DNA of 49,167 nucleotides from Akkermansia muciniphila (GCA_945860945.1 CAMASG010000010.1:1-49167), one strand, 5' to 3'; positions 10,021 through 19,025 are shown, counted from the first letter of the stretch. The notes: generated by a model not told the origin, from the sequence alone. Translations and numbers: made by a program.

Positions 10021-11181
10021 TCACAAACCCGCCTTGGCCTTGCCTCGCGGGATGGCCGCCAACACGCGGCGGATAATGTCGTCCACAGGAATGCCCTCGG
10101 CCTCGGCGTTGAACGTCGGCACGATGCGATGCCGCAGCACCGGATAGGCGAGATCCTCGATGTCATCAATCGTCACGTGGAATCGCCCCTGCATCACGGC
10201 GCGCACTTTGCCGCCGAGGATGAGCTGCTGACAGGCGCGCGGCCCCGGTCCCCACGCGATTAATTCCTTGGCGAACGGCACAGCGCCGGGTTCGTCCGGC
10301 CGGCTGCGGCGAACGAGTTCGAGAACGAAGTCCGTCACGTGATCGGGCACGGGCACTTTGCGAACGAGCCTCTGACACTGGATAATTTCTTCGCCGGTGA
10401 TCACCGGTTGGATGTCCGCAGTATGCGCGCCGGTCGTACGGCGGATGATTTCACGCTCTTCGTCCTTCGACGGATAACCGACCTTCACGTGAAACATGAA
10501 GCGGTCCTTCTGCGCCTCGGGCAACGGATACGTGCCCTCTTGCTCGACGGGGTTTTGCGTGGCGAGCACGAAGAACGGTTCCTCGAGCGTGTAAGTCTGG
10601 CCGCCGACGGTCACGCAATGTTCCTGCATCGCCTCGAGCAACGCGGCCTGCGATTTTGGCGGCGACCGGTTGATCTCATCCGCCAGCACCATCTGCGCGA
10701 AAAGCGGCCCACGCAGGAAGACCAGCGAGCGTCCGCCTTCGGTGTTTTCCTGAATCACGTCCGTGCCGGTGATGTCCGCCGGCATCAAGTCGGGCGTGAA
10801 CTGAATGCGTTTGAAACTCAGCGCCATCGCTTCGGCGAGGCTCTTCACCATGTACGTCTTGGCGAGACCGGGCACGCCTTCGAGCAGGCAATGGCTGCGC
10901 GCGAAAATGGCGATGATAATCTGCTCGATGACTTCGTCCTGTCCCACGATTGCTTTGCCCACCTCCGTGCGCATCCGGTTGTAGGAACTGGCCAGTCGCG
11001 CGGCCATCTCGGCTTCATCGGCGGGCGCGGAGGGCGCCGCCTTGGGAGCGGGTTTGGCGGGACGGGCGCGAGGGACGAGCAGGATTTTACCGCAGCTGGG
11101 ACACTTGATTTGCGCGCCGGCGCTACCGGCTTCGATGGTTAATTCCTGACTGCACGCGGGGCAATTAAAGACGATATCCAT
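10021..11181 (-). CDS. moxR: MoxR-family AAA+ ATPase with N-terminal zinc ribbon
   Basis: The 386-residue product has a Walker A motif GVPGLAKT at 102-109, Walker B/MoxR motif [13 protein letters not shown] at about 166-178 and the usual MoxR C-terminal lid domain, so it is a chaperone-like AAA+ ATPase. Unlike most MoxR proteins (about 310-330 residues) it carries an extra N-terminal four-cysteine zinc ribbon (C7, C10, C27, C30) joined by a Pro/Ala linker (about 39-56). The start chosen is the ATG at 11181, preceded by GGAG; an in-frame extension upstream to 11265 lacks sense as protein. It heads the operon of DUF58, two VWA membrane proteins, the DUF4175-like protein and a coiled-coil protein. 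Confidence 0.92.
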   Translation of the reverse strand: MDIVFNCPACSQELTIEAGSAGAQIKCPSCGKILLVPRARPAKPAPKAAPSAPADEAEMAARLASSYNRMRTEVGKAIVGQDEVIEQIIIAIFARSHCLLEGVPGLAKTYMVKSLAEAMALSFKRIQFTPDLMPADITGTDVIQENTEGGRSLVFLRGPLFAQMVLADEINRSPPKSQAALLEAMQEHCVTVGGQTYTLEEPFFVLATQNPVEQEGTYPLPEAQKDRFMFHVKVGYPSKDEEREIIRRTTGAHTADIQPVITGEEIIQCQRLVRKVPVPDHVTDFVLELVRRSRPDEPGAVPFAKELIAWGPGPRACQQLILGGKVRAVMQGRFHVTIDDIEDLAYPVLRHRIVPTFNAEAEGIPVDDIIRRVLAAIPRGKAKAGL

Positions 11182-11270
11182 CGCGGGTTGTTCTCCAAAG
11201 ATGACCGAGTTTTCCGTTTTGGCAAATGCCGAGTCGTCGCCGACCCTTCCTCCACTGCCAGTCAACGCGG

Positions 11271-12749
11271 CTACGGCTTCATTGTCAATGGATCGCGCAG
11301 CGGCACGTTCACCATGCGCGGTGCGAGCGACTCGATTTTCACCGGATGGTTCGGATGACCTTTGAGAATCTCCGCCTTCTGACCTACAACGAGGATGACA
11401 GCCTTCTCCGGCGTCATGTATTTCTTCGCCACACGCTGCACATCCGCAGCCGTGATAGCGGCAATCTTCGCGCGATAGTTTTTGAAGTAGTCCGGTTCCT
11501 TTGCGTAACGGCCGGTGAACTCCTCCTGCGCGAGCGCGCCCGCTACTTGCCCCTTCGTCGCGAAGCTGCTCGGGAACGTCTCGATGAACGATTTCTTCGT
11601 CGTCTCCAACTCCTCGGCCGTGACCGGCGTGGCGGCGATCTTCCGCATCTCATCCAGCACGAGCGACGTTGCGTAGGCCACCGTGCCCGACTTCGATTGG
11701 AACACCGCCACGAAGCTGAGCGGATAATACACGCCACCCGGAAAACCGGTGCCGGCCGAGTAAGCCAGCCCTTCATCCGAGCGCACGCGGTTCATGATGC
11801 GCGATGTGAACCCGCCGCCGCCGAGAATGTCGTTCATCACTTCCACGGCCGGATAATCTGGATCATCGCGGCGAATGCCCGGCAGCAGCAGCGAAACGCG
11901 GCCTTGGTTCACATCCTTCTCCACGAAATAAAGGCCCGGCGCAGCGAACTGTTTATCCGTCGGCACCGGCTTCGCCACGTCGCCTTGGAACGGCCAGCTT
12001 GCGAAAAGCGTTTCCAGCTTCGCCGTCAAGGCCGCACGATCGAAGTCGCCGCTCGCGGCCACCACGAAGTTTTTCGGGTGAAACCAGCGCCGGTGAAACG
12101 CCTCGATGTCCGCGCGTGTGATAGACTCGATCGAGGCTTGCGTCGCGTGGCGGTTCACCCAGAAGTTTTCGCCGTAAGCGAGGAAGCGCCGCTCGCGCTG
12201 CTCGATGTCCGCCGAGTCGTCGTTGCGCTGCTTCATCGACTGCAGCGTCTGCTGTTTGAAGAGCGCAAGCTTATCCTCCTGCAACCGCGGCGCGGTGAGC
12301 ACCTCGCGCAAAATCGCCAGCCCTTCGTCGAGGTCTTTCGAAAGCAGGTTGAGACTCACCGTGCCCTGCGTGTCGCCGACGCTCGCGTTCAAGCCCGCCG
12401 CGAGAAACGCGAGCCGCTCCTCGAGTTCCTCGGCGGTTTTGCTTTTGGTTCCGCCACGCGCGAGGAGCGAGCCGGCGAGTGAAGCCAAGCCCTCTTTGCC
12501 CGCTGGCTCCGTGTGCTGGCCGGTGCGGACGTAAATCACGAGGCTCACGAGCGGCAGTTCCCGGTCCGGCACCACGTAGGCGACCGGCCCGCTCTTCAGC
12601 ACCACGCGGTGATCGGCCGCGCGCGGCGGCTCATATTTTAGCGCGGGGAACTGGAGCTTCTCCGGACGATCCGGAATCGCATCGGCCGCGGGCGCGAACA
12701 CGACAACGGACAGCGACAGCAACAAGGCGTGGACAAAAATCGGCTTCAT
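11271..12749 (-). CDS. M16-family peptidase homologue, zinc site lost
   Basis: The 492-residue product has a signal peptide (about 1-24) and the two-lobed M16 fold, recognised by the [14 protein letters not shown] and [22 protein letters not shown] blocks. Where active M16 enzymes carry HxxEH, this protein reads [10 protein letters not shown], so it has no zinc ligands and is probably a non-catalytic subunit. It shares one base with the stop of the catalytic M16 gene upstream (TAATG), which implies tight coupling and a heterodimer of active and inactive halves, a known arrangement for bacterial M16B peptidases. It acts outside the cytoplasm, judging by the signal peptide. Confidence 0.92.
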   Translation of the reverse strand: MKPIFVHALLLSLSVVVFAPAADAIPDRPEKLQFPALKYEPPRAADHRVVLKSGPVAYVVPDRELPLVSLVIYVRTGQHTEPAGKEGLASLAGSLLARGGTKSKTAEELEERLAFLAAGLNASVGDTQGTVSLNLLSKDLDEGLAILREVLTAPRLQEDKLALFKQQTLQSMKQRNDDSADIEQRERRFLAYGENFWVNRHATQASIESITRADIEAFHRRWFHPKNFVVAASGDFDRAALTAKLETLFASWPFQGDVAKPVPTDKQFAAPGLYFVEKDVNQGRVSLLLPGIRRDDPDYPAVEVMNDILGGGGFTSRIMNRVRSDEGLAYSAGTGFPGGVYYPLSFVAVFQSKSGTVAYATSLVLDEMRKIAATPVTAEELETTKKSFIETFPSSFATKGQVAGALAQEEFTGRYAKEPDYFKNYRAKIAAITAADVQRVAKKYMTPEKAVILVVGQKAEILKGHPNHPVKIESLAPRMVNVPLRDPLTMKP

Positions 12750-14494
12750 TATTTCTTCTCCAGTTCAGCGATGCGCTCCTGCGTTTTCTTGCGGAGCAAT
12801 TTGAGGAACGTCTGCGTTTTGGCTTCAGCTTTCGAGAGCTGCTCGTCGAGTTGCTGAGCGCGTTGTTTCAAGGCGGCGAGGTTCGTCTCGGCTTTGATTG
12901 TCGAGAGCACTTTGCGCGCGACCGGCTTCTGCTGGTCGCTGAGACCGGCGAAATCAGGCTCGTCCGTGGCGGCGCCCGCCTTGCGCGTGTAAACGGCGAC
13001 GGCGCGGTTCTCCTTCGTGAAATACTTGTTCGCCACACGGCGGACATCGGCGGCAGTGACGGTCTGCAGCCGCGGGCCGCCCTCGTTGATCTCTCGCCAG
13101 TCGCCGGCGCCCTCGGCACGCATCAACTGCTGCAGGATGGCGTGGTTGTTGGCGAGACGCCGGTATTCGCCGGCGGCGAAGTTGTTCTTCACCTTCTGCA
13201 ATTCCGCTGCGGGCAAATCTTCGTTCTTCAATTTATCCAGCTCGGCATAGATGGCCTGCTCGACCTCCTCGGGCTTGCGGCCGTCGCGGCATTCGCCGCC
13301 GAGATTGAACTGCCCCGCCCATTTGCGGGAGCCCTGCCAGGCCCACGTCTCGGTCGCGACCTGCGGGCCGAGCACGAGGTTCTTGTAAAGCCGGCCGGTG
13401 CGCGTGGAGAGAATCTGCGCGAGCACGGAGAGCGGATAGGAATCGGCGTGGCCATAGGCGACCGTGTGCCAGAGGATGTCCACCTGCGGGTTCGTCTCGG
13501 CCTCGGCATACATCCGCTTCTCGGCGTTCTGCGCGACCTCGAGCGTGACGACGTCGGGCGTGGCTTTCTTGCCTTTCGGGATGCGGCCAAAATATTTCTC
13601 CACCATCGCGAGCGTGCGTTTCGAATCGAAGTCACCCACGAGAATGAGCGTGAGATTTTGCGGCGCGTAATAGGTCGCGTAGAAATCATCCGCCTGCTCG
13701 CGCGAGATGGCGGCGATGTCGCTCGGCCAGCCGATGATCGGCCACGAGTACGGGTGCGATTCCCAGAAGAGCGATTCGAAGGCCTCGGCGAACTTGCCCA
13801 GCGGCGTCGAGTCCGTGCGCATCCGCCGCTCCTCGAACACCACATCGCGCTCCGCGTAAAACTCGCGGAAGATCGGCCGCAGGATGCGCTCGCTCTCCAT
13901 CCACATGAACAGCTCGAGCTTATTCGCCGGCACGGTGATGAAATACGCCGTCACGTCGTAGCTCGTGTAAGCGTTCATCTGCGAGCCGCCGCCAGCCGTG
14001 TAGATGCGGTCAAACTCATTTTTCACGAGAATCTTCCGCTGCTCCTCGACGAGCTGCTGGAACTCCTTCCCCAGCTCACGCAAGCGCGGCGTGCGGTTCT
14101 CCGGCTTCTGCGGGTCATCGATTTCGCCGCGGCGCCACGCCGCGCGGAGCTTCGCCTCCTCCTCGCGCATCAGTTCGCGCACACGCTCCTGCGCATTGAG
14201 AATCTCCACGTCCTTCTTGAAATCCTTCGTGCCGATCGTCGGCGTCCCCTTGAACATCATGTGCTCGAAGAGATGCGCGATGCCAGTGATGCCCGGGCGC
14301 TCGTTCGCGCTGCCGACCTTCGCGACCCAGCCGCCCGCCACATCCGGCGCATCGTGCCGCTCGAGCAGCAGCACCTTGAGGCCGTTGGGGAGAATGTGCT
14401 CCGTGACAGGGACCTTCTGCGCGCGCAACGCGGGAACGAAAGCGGCGGCGAGAAGAAGGACGAACAGCACGCGGATGGAGGACTGGCGATTCAC
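12749..14494 (-). CDS. Secreted M16-family zinc metallopeptidase
   Basis: This is the catalytic partner of the M16 pair. The inverted zinc motif HLFEH is at 74-78 (H74, E77, H78), followed by MMFKGT as usual; a downstream glutamate-rich block (RDVVFEERRMRTD) supplies the third ligand region. A hydrophobic signal peptide (RVLFVLLLAAAFVPALRA, about 8-25) points to export. The start is taken as the GTG at 14494, because the signal peptide then begins normally; an ATG at 14536 would add 14 unlikely residues. The C-terminal end is Lys/Glu/Gln-rich helix. It probably degrades peptides in the periplasm together with the zinc-less subunit encoded next. Confidence 0.9.
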   Translation of the reverse strand: MNRQSSIRVLFVLLLAAAFVPALRAQKVPVTEHILPNGLKVLLLERHDAPDVAGGWVAKVGSANERPGITGIAHLFEHMMFKGTPTIGTKDFKKDVEILNAQERVRELMREEEAKLRAAWRRGEIDDPQKPENRTPRLRELGKEFQQLVEEQRKILVKNEFDRIYTAGGGSQMNAYTSYDVTAYFITVPANKLELFMWMESERILRPIFREFYAERDVVFEERRMRTDSTPLGKFAEAFESLFWESHPYSWPIIGWPSDIAAISREQADDFYATYYAPQNLTLILVGDFDSKRTLAMVEKYFGRIPKGKKATPDVVTLEVAQNAEKRMYAEAETNPQVDILWHTVAYGHADSYPLSVLAQILSTRTGRLYKNLVLGPQVATETWAWQGSRKWAGQFNLGGECRDGRKPEEVEQAIYAELDKLKNEDLPAAELQKVKNNFAAGEYRRLANNHAILQQLMRAEGAGDWREINEGGPRLQTVTAADVRRVANKYFTKENRAVAVYTRKAGAATDEPDFAGLSDQQKPVARKVLSTIKAETNLAALKQRAQQLDEQLSKAEAKTQTFLKLLRKKTQERIAELEKK

Positions 14495-14564
14495 GCCGCT
14501 AGAACACCAAGAACCCGCCGCGCCGTCAACGTGCAAGAGCGAGCGGCAAGCGTTGCCAAGCCCT

Positions 14565-15020
14565 TTACGCCAGCTCTTCGAGCGCCTTGAGGCAATACCA
14601 TTTCACCGCGCCGCTCATCGCCGGCTGCAGCGCCTCGAGATCCGACGCCGCGCACCAGCGGATGTCGTGGTGCTCCGCCTCGGCCAATTGCAGCGAGCCG
14701 TTCTTCGGCCGCGCCCAGTAAATCATCCCGATGTGTTCGTGCGTCGCGCTGATGCGGTGGATGTCGAGGAACCGCGGCGCGATGAGCGCGCGTGTGCCCG
14801 GCTCCGTCGTGGGCGGCCGCTCGCCGACCAGCTCCACCTCCAGCCCGCTCTCCTCGCGCGCCTCCCGCAACGCCGCCTGCTCCGGGTCCTCCTCCAGCTC
14901 GATGTGCCCGCCCAACGGCAACCACTTATCGAGCTTGCGATGGTGGATGAGCAGGATCTTGTTCTGATGGACGACGAAGATCGCCACCGTGAAATCTATC
15001 TTCTCATGAATGTGCGCCAC
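14565..15020 (-). CDS. Nudix hydrolase
   Basis: The 151-residue protein contains a complete Nudix box at 38-60 (G38, E44, R52, E53, E56, E57, G59), so it should hydrolyse a nucleoside diphosphate linked to another group; the substrate cannot be read from sequence. The beginning HIHEKIDFTVAIFVVHQNK with KWLPLGGHIELEEDP matches a common subgroup of small Nudix proteins. The start is set at a GTG at 15020 because family members begin just before HIHEKIDF; a TTG at 15056 is possible. No clear ribosome-binding site is seen for either. It lies alone between the M16 pair and the FmdB-like gene, all on the minus strand. Confidence 0.87.
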   Translation of the reverse strand: MAHIHEKIDFTVAIFVVHQNKILLIHHRKLDKWLPLGGHIELEEDPEQAALREAREESGLEVELVGERPPTTEPGTRALIAPRFLDIHRISATHEHIGMIYWARPKNGSLQLAEAEHHDIRWCAASDLEALQPAMSGAVKWYCLKALEELA

Positions 15021-15099
15021 AGCAGGGATTAACCGCCAAGCCACCCAGAACGCCAAGCCGGAAAAGAGAACCGGGCGGCGTGTTCAGCGGTGCCGGCGT

Positions 15100-15618
15100 T
15101 CAGTAATCATACAACCCGCTGTCGCGCGCGTAAGCACCGCCGCCGCCGCCTTTGCCACTGGGACCGCCTTCCTCGCCGCCCATCAGGTCCCCGAACACAT
15201 CCCCCATGTCCGCCTCGATCTTCTCTGGGTCTTCGCCGGCCTCGAGTCGTTTGATGGCGATGTCCATCTCCTTGGGCATCGTGCCCGGCGGCAGGAGATC
15301 CTTCATCTTCTTCATCATGTGCGCCATGTGCCGCGGGTTGTTCTCATCGAGATGCCCCATGTCGCGCTCCATCTCGGCCATCACCCGCTCCATCTTGCGC
15401 TCGTCCATCTCGGGCATCGCCGGGCCGTCAGACTCGGCGCCAGCGGGGGCGGCGGCCGGTTCACTGACCCCTTTGGTGAAGGCGAAGCGGCTGATCTCCT
15501 TCTCCAACTTCTTGCGGCCGCACTGGGGGCAGGCCGGCGAATGCGCCGGATTCACGCGCTTGGAGAGGAAGCTGAAGATCTTCCGGCACTTGGGACAGGC
15601 AAATTCGTAGATGGGCAT
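15100..15618 (-). CDS. FmdB-family zinc-ribbon protein with Met-rich tail
   Basis: The 172-residue protein opens with MPIYEFACPKC, the standard start of FmdB-type regulatory zinc ribbons; the metal ligands are C8, C11, C30 and C33. After the ribbon comes an unusually long, acidic, Met-rich helical region (about 75-145, with MERVMAEMERDMGHLDE) and a Gly-rich end GGGGGAYARDSGLYDY. Most FmdB proteins are 70-110 residues, so the tail is an extension. The ATG at 15618 has a good AGGAAG ribosome-binding site, whereas the open frame further upstream is not protein-like. The role is unknown; the family is often assumed to be regulatory without firm proof. Confidence 0.87.
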   Translation of the reverse strand: MPIYEFACPKCRKIFSFLSKRVNPAHSPACPQCGRKKLEKEISRFAFTKGVSEPAAAPAGAESDGPAMPEMDERKMERVMAEMERDMGHLDENNPRHMAHMMKKMKDLLPPGTMPKEMDIAIKRLEAGEDPEKIEADMGDVFGDLMGGEEGGPSGKGGGGGAYARDSGLYDY

Positions 15619-15725
15619 GGCAACTTCCTTTTCTAAATCTAAAAGAAGGTAACAAAGGGCGACGCCGCTTGGCAACCCGCTCGCTGCGACACAGGAACGG
15701 CGCGGAGGTGGAAAGCCGCGGATTA

Positions 15726-15748
15726 AACACGGATGGACACGGATTTTA
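15726..15748. repeat. Dispersed-type intergenic motif (TAAACACGGATGGACACGGA)
   Basis: The motif repeats CACGGAT/CACGGATT in a short space and is of a kind I recognise as recurring in intergenic regions of environmental bacterial genomes, including Verrucomicrobiota. Only one copy is visible in this window, so its repeat nature is from general knowledge and not shown here. Confidence 0.35.
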
Positions 15749-15799
15749 TCTGTGGAGCGGATGGGGAGCGACACACCGCTGGCGGGTCTTTCAGGAGCG

Positions 15800-15818
15800 G
15801 TCAAGCCAGCGGCTTGAC
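15800..15818. repeat. Perfect inverted repeat, GTCAAGCC-AGC-GGCTTGAC
   Basis: Two 8-base arms are separated by 3 bases. It lies upstream of the FmdB-like gene, has no T-run on either side, and so is not an obvious intrinsic terminator. It could be an operator or a small dispersed palindromic element. Confidence 0.6.
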
Positions 15819-16026
15819 TCTACCCCGCGATCCCCTTTTCTATCGTCTCTCCCCTCTATCGTCTCTCTTCTTGGCATCTTCGCGCCTTGGCGGTTCAGTC
15901 CCCCCGTTCCGTGAGGCAGGTAATTTCCCCTAAAAGCCTCCGGAGCCGTGCTTGCCTCTTCCGAAGCGGTTCCCAGCCCTAAAAGTCGTGGTTTTCGGCC
16001 TTTCTCTTCGATTCTTGGTCCTTGCG

Positions 16027-16236
16027 GACGCGTTCCTTGACCTTGTGAAGGCTTCAACTGAGTCCGTGAACGTGTTCCTCGACCTTGTGAAAGCATTCCG
16101 TGTCTCAGTGGGAGCGTTCCGTGACTCTACGAAAGCGTTCACGGAGGCTGTGAAGACGTTCACGGACTCAAGGAACGCGTTCATCGACCTTGGGAACACG
16201 CTCGCGAGGTCAAGGAACACGTTCACAAGGTCGAAA
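16027..16236. repeat. Ten tandem 21-bp near-palindromic units
   Basis: Ten units of exactly 21 bp follow each other without gaps, starting at 16027, 16048, 16069, 16090, 16111, 16132, 16153, 16174, 16195 and 16216. The best-kept core is AACGCGTTC, part of the palindrome GAACGCGTTC, followed by a variable half that tends to read acGGACtctGTG. Units diverge in sequence but not in length. Because 21 is a multiple of three and the core is palindromic, the array is open on both strands and would encode heptads of the type VKAFTDS on plus and VNAFTRS on minus. I see no start with a ribosome-binding site for either frame, so I call it a DNA repeat. Confidence 0.8.
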
Positions 16237-16655
16237 CTTCGACCCAAAAGAGCCAAAAGTGAGACAGTATGGCTCAGATTTTAGCCGCAGAGCGGGGACG
16301 CGGAGATGCCTTTGGAGGTTCTTGCTGCGGAACGGGAGGCGAAGGGGGAACGGCTTTTCAGAGGGGACCCCGTCGCCACGGCAGGAGGAATCTTAGCCGA
16401 GCTACGCATACTGGTTACAATCATGGCCAGTATGGGAGTGGAGTCTCCAATGGAACATCGAACGGGCCCGTGGATTTCGCAACTGGCCGTTGTCCATAAT
16501 CGCCACTTTTCTTGTGCGCGCACTGGGCGTGGACGCGCCGGAAACATCGCTTGTCTTCGTGAACGGGCGTTGCTAGGCTCACACCCGATGCCAAACGCGT
16601 GCCACTGAAGCGCCGTTCTGATTTTCTTTTAACAACCGATAGCTCGCCCTCGTTT

Positions 16656-18461
16656 ATGAAGACCCGTCTGATCCTCGTTCTCCTCGCCGCTCTCATCCTG
16701 CCGTTGCGCGCCGCTGCGCCGGCGGAGAAGCTGCTGCCGCCTGAAACGATCGCCTTCTTCACCGTGCCGGACATGAACAAGGCGCGCACCTCGTGGCAGG
16801 GCGAGCCGATGGTGCAACTCTGGCGCGACCCGGCGATGAAGGCGTTCGCGGACAAGTTCGAGGGCGGCTTCCGCATCGCCGTCCTCGAGCCACTCGAGAA
16901 GGAGTTGGGTACGAAGCTCGAGGAATACACCGATCTGGCGCAGGGCCAGCTCACCCTCGCGGTGCTGAACTCGCCCGACCCCCGCGCCCCCTTCGATCCG
17001 CACGGCGTGCTCATCGTGGATGCCGGCAACAAGGCCCCCGCGCTCGCGGGGAAGCTCGGCGAGTTGAAGGCGAAGCTGACAGCCACGGCCAAGCCGCACA
17101 AGATCCAGACCGTTCGCGGCGTCGAGTTCATCTCGATGGGGAAACAGGGCAAGGGCGGCGAAGTGCATTTCGGCCAGGCCGGCGACTTGCTGCTCGTCGG
17201 CGATCATCTGCCGACGCTCGAGCGGGTCATCGCCCGCCAAGGTGGAAACGCCGGGCCGGGCGTGGGCGAGAATCTCCGTTTCGCCGCGCGCCAGAACGGG
17301 CAGTTCCGCGGTGCGCTCTTCTACGGCTGGGTGGATTGCGAACCGCTCGTGAAGGCGCTTGTTGAAGCGATTTCCAAAAACATGCCGAAGCCGTCACCCG
17401 AGAATCCGATGGCGGTCCAGCCTGCGCGCATCGTCCACGCCCTCGGCCTCAATGGCCTCAAGTCCATCGCCGTCTCGATGCACGATTCGCCCGATGGCTC
17501 GCTCGCCGAGATCTTCCTCGACGTGCCGGCCGCCGGCCGCCGCGGTCTCTTCAACCTCATGGCCACCGAGGCGAAGGATTCCACCCCGCCCGCTTTCGTC
17601 GGCGCGAATGTCTCGAAGTTCGGCCGCTGGCGGCAGGACCTCCCCCGTTTCTGGAACAACATGACGGGAATGGCGAACGAGATTTCGCCGCTCGCCGGCG
17701 CGATGATCAGCTTCTTCGAGGCCAGTGTGCGCGAGAAGGATCCGGCCTTCAATCTGCAGGCCCAACTCATCGCCAACCTCGGTGATGACGTGATCATCGT
17801 GGAACAAACCCCGCGCGGCGGCAGCAATCCCCAGGACCTCCTCACCTCCAACGCCATCTTCCTCATCAACTCGCCCAAGCCCGAGGTCGTGGCACAAGCC
17901 ATCCGCACGCTCGCGAGCACCTCCGGCCAAGCGCCGGTGACGCGCGAGGTCGAGGGCCGGACAATTTATTCCTTCAATGCCGGCGGTGCGGAAGACGGCG
18001 GTAAGAATCCCGGCGGTTTCCATCTCGCGGCCGCGCCCGGTTTCGTGGCGTTTGCCACCGACCTCGCCGCGCTGGAAGGTTATCTGCGCGGACCCAAAGA
18101 GACCGGCAAACCGCTGAAGGATTTGACCGGCCTCGCCGCAGCCGCGCAGCAAGTCGGCGGGATGAACACCGGCTCCTTCGGCTACGAGAATTCTCGCGAG
18201 ACCGCGCGCGGCCTGTGGCAGACGGTGCAGAAGAATCCGAAGCTCCTCACCGATCTGGTCGGCGGTCCGCTCGCTATCGCCGGCCTCACCGGCAAACCGA
18301 AGGCGGCCGGCGCGGACATGGCGTGGATTGATTTCGCGGCGCTGCCGCCCTTCGAGAAAGTGGAGCGCTACTTCCACTTCTGGGTGTACGGGATGAAGAC
18401 CTCGCCCGAGGGCATGCAGATCCGTTACTACGGCCCGACCCCGCCCGCGTTGAAGAAGTGA
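16656..18461 (+). CDS. Exported protein of unknown function (601 aa)
   Basis: The product has a clear signal peptide (MKTRLILVLLAALILPLRAA) and about 580 mature residues with no cysteine cluster, no membrane helix and no catalytic motif that I recognise. It is rich in alternating beta/helix segments such as TIAFFTVPDMNKARTSW and ends in RYYGPTPPALKK. It resembles the DUF3352-type exported proteins of the PVC group, in which a repeated module begins with a similar 'vPd..kar..w' block, but I am not sure of that. The start is the ATG at 16656, where the signal peptide begins; no strong ribosome-binding site precedes it. It stands alone, between the repeat region and the convergent YjbQ gene. Confidence 0.8.
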   Translation: MKTRLILVLLAALILPLRAAAPAEKLLPPETIAFFTVPDMNKARTSWQGEPMVQLWRDPAMKAFADKFEGGFRIAVLEPLEKELGTKLEEYTDLAQGQLTLAVLNSPDPRAPFDPHGVLIVDAGNKAPALAGKLGELKAKLTATAKPHKIQTVRGVEFISMGKQGKGGEVHFGQAGDLLLVGDHLPTLERVIARQGGNAGPGVGENLRFAARQNGQFRGALFYGWVDCEPLVKALVEAISKNMPKPSPENPMAVQPARIVHALGLNGLKSIAVSMHDSPDGSLAEIFLDVPAAGRRGLFNLMATEAKDSTPPAFVGANVSKFGRWRQDLPRFWNNMTGMANEISPLAGAMISFFEASVREKDPAFNLQAQLIANLGDDVIIVEQTPRGGSNPQDLLTSNAIFLINSPKPEVVAQAIRTLASTSGQAPVTREVEGRTIYSFNAGGAEDGGKNPGGFHLAAAPGFVAFATDLAALEGYLRGPKETGKPLKDLTGLAAAAQQVGGMNTGSFGYENSRETARGLWQTVQKNPKLLTDLVGGPLAIAGLTGKPKAAGADMAWIDFAALPPFEKVERYFHFWVYGMKTSPEGMQIRYYGPTPPALKK

Positions 18462-18508
18462 TCAGCGTCCGCTGACAACTTCAACTTCGTCCGTGCGCCC
18501 ACTCGGCG

Positions 18509-18931
18509 TTACTCACCGAGCAGGTGCAGCACCACTTGCCGCCGGTGCGGCGCGTGACGATGTTCCCACACGTAAATCCCCTGCCATCTGCCCAGCACCA
18601 ACGCGCCGTGCGCAATCGGGATGGCGAGATTCACCGACGTGAGCGCTGTGCGCACGTGCGCCGGCATATCGTCCGCGCCCTCGGCTGTGTGCTCGAAAAG
18701 CGGGGCGCCATCGGGACAAAGCTGCGCGAAGAACCGCTCGAGATCGCGCCGCACCTCGGGATCGGCGTTCTCCTGAATCAGCAGCGACGCCGAGGTGTGC
18801 CGTAGATGCAGCGTGGCGAGGCCGGTGTGCAGTTCGCTGTTCTTCAACAAGAGCGCGACCTCGCCGGTGATTTCGTAGAAACCGCGACCGCGCGTCGGCA
18901 CAACGAATTCTTGAAGGGCTTGGCGTAGCAT
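18509..18931 (-). CDS. yjbQ: YjbQ/UPF0047 family protein
   Basis: The 140-residue protein matches the YjbQ family (UPF0047), about 138 residues in E. coli. The diagnostic block LRHTSASLLIQENADPEVRRDLE and the later HGALVLGRWQGIYVWEHR block, with conserved His residues, are present. The family has been linked to a weak thiamin-phosphate synthase activity, but its true role is unclear. The start is taken as the ATG at 18931, with GGAA about ten bases before it; an ATG at 18946 would add five residues. It is convergent with the exported-protein gene on the plus strand. Confidence 0.9.
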   Translation of the reverse strand: MLRQALQEFVVPTRGRGFYEITGEVALLLKNSELHTGLATLHLRHTSASLLIQENADPEVRRDLERFFAQLCPDGAPLFEHTAEGADDMPAHVRTALTSVNLAIPIAHGALVLGRWQGIYVWEHRHAPHRRQVVLHLLGE

Positions 18932-19025
18932 CACGGCGATTTCCATCCAACCGCGCGTGAAAGACAAGCGGGAAACGTGTGCTGACGAAAACAGGGCCGC
19001 CGAAAACCGAAATCGTGAAAATGAA

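Larger units (their letters stand above)
15619..16655. other. 1.04-kb intergenic region rich in repeats
   Basis: No convincing gene lies here. It separates divergent genes and holds, from left to right: a stretch with a CACGGATGGACACGGATT motif (about 15730-15747), a perfect 8-bp inverted repeat (15800-15818), two copies of CTATCGTCTCTC near 15840 and 15857, the 21-bp repeat array (16027-16236), and a CGCAGAG/GACGCGGAG-type segment near 16285-16305. Promoters for the FmdB-like gene and for the plus-strand gene at 16656 must be here, but I could not pick a convincing -35/-10 pair. Confidence 0.7.

Noticed and set aside
12479-14590. Plus-strand open frame of 703 codons opposite the M16 peptidase
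   Set aside because: It is Arg/Leu-rich antisense; the minus strand has the HxxEH motif and the signal peptide.
16027-16236. CRISPR array
   Set aside because: Units abut each other without spacers and diverge among themselves; no cas genes are nearby.
15952-16284. Possible 110-residue heptad-repeat protein on plus, and a similar one on minus (15930-16256)
   Set aside because: Both are a by-product of 21-bp palindromic repeats. The plus frame starts at a TTG without a ribosome-binding site. It is kept as a finding on the repeat, not as a gene.
18462-18475. TCAGC-GTCC-GCTGA hairpin right after the exported-protein stop
   Set aside because: The stem is only 5 bp and no T-run follows, so I do not call a terminator.
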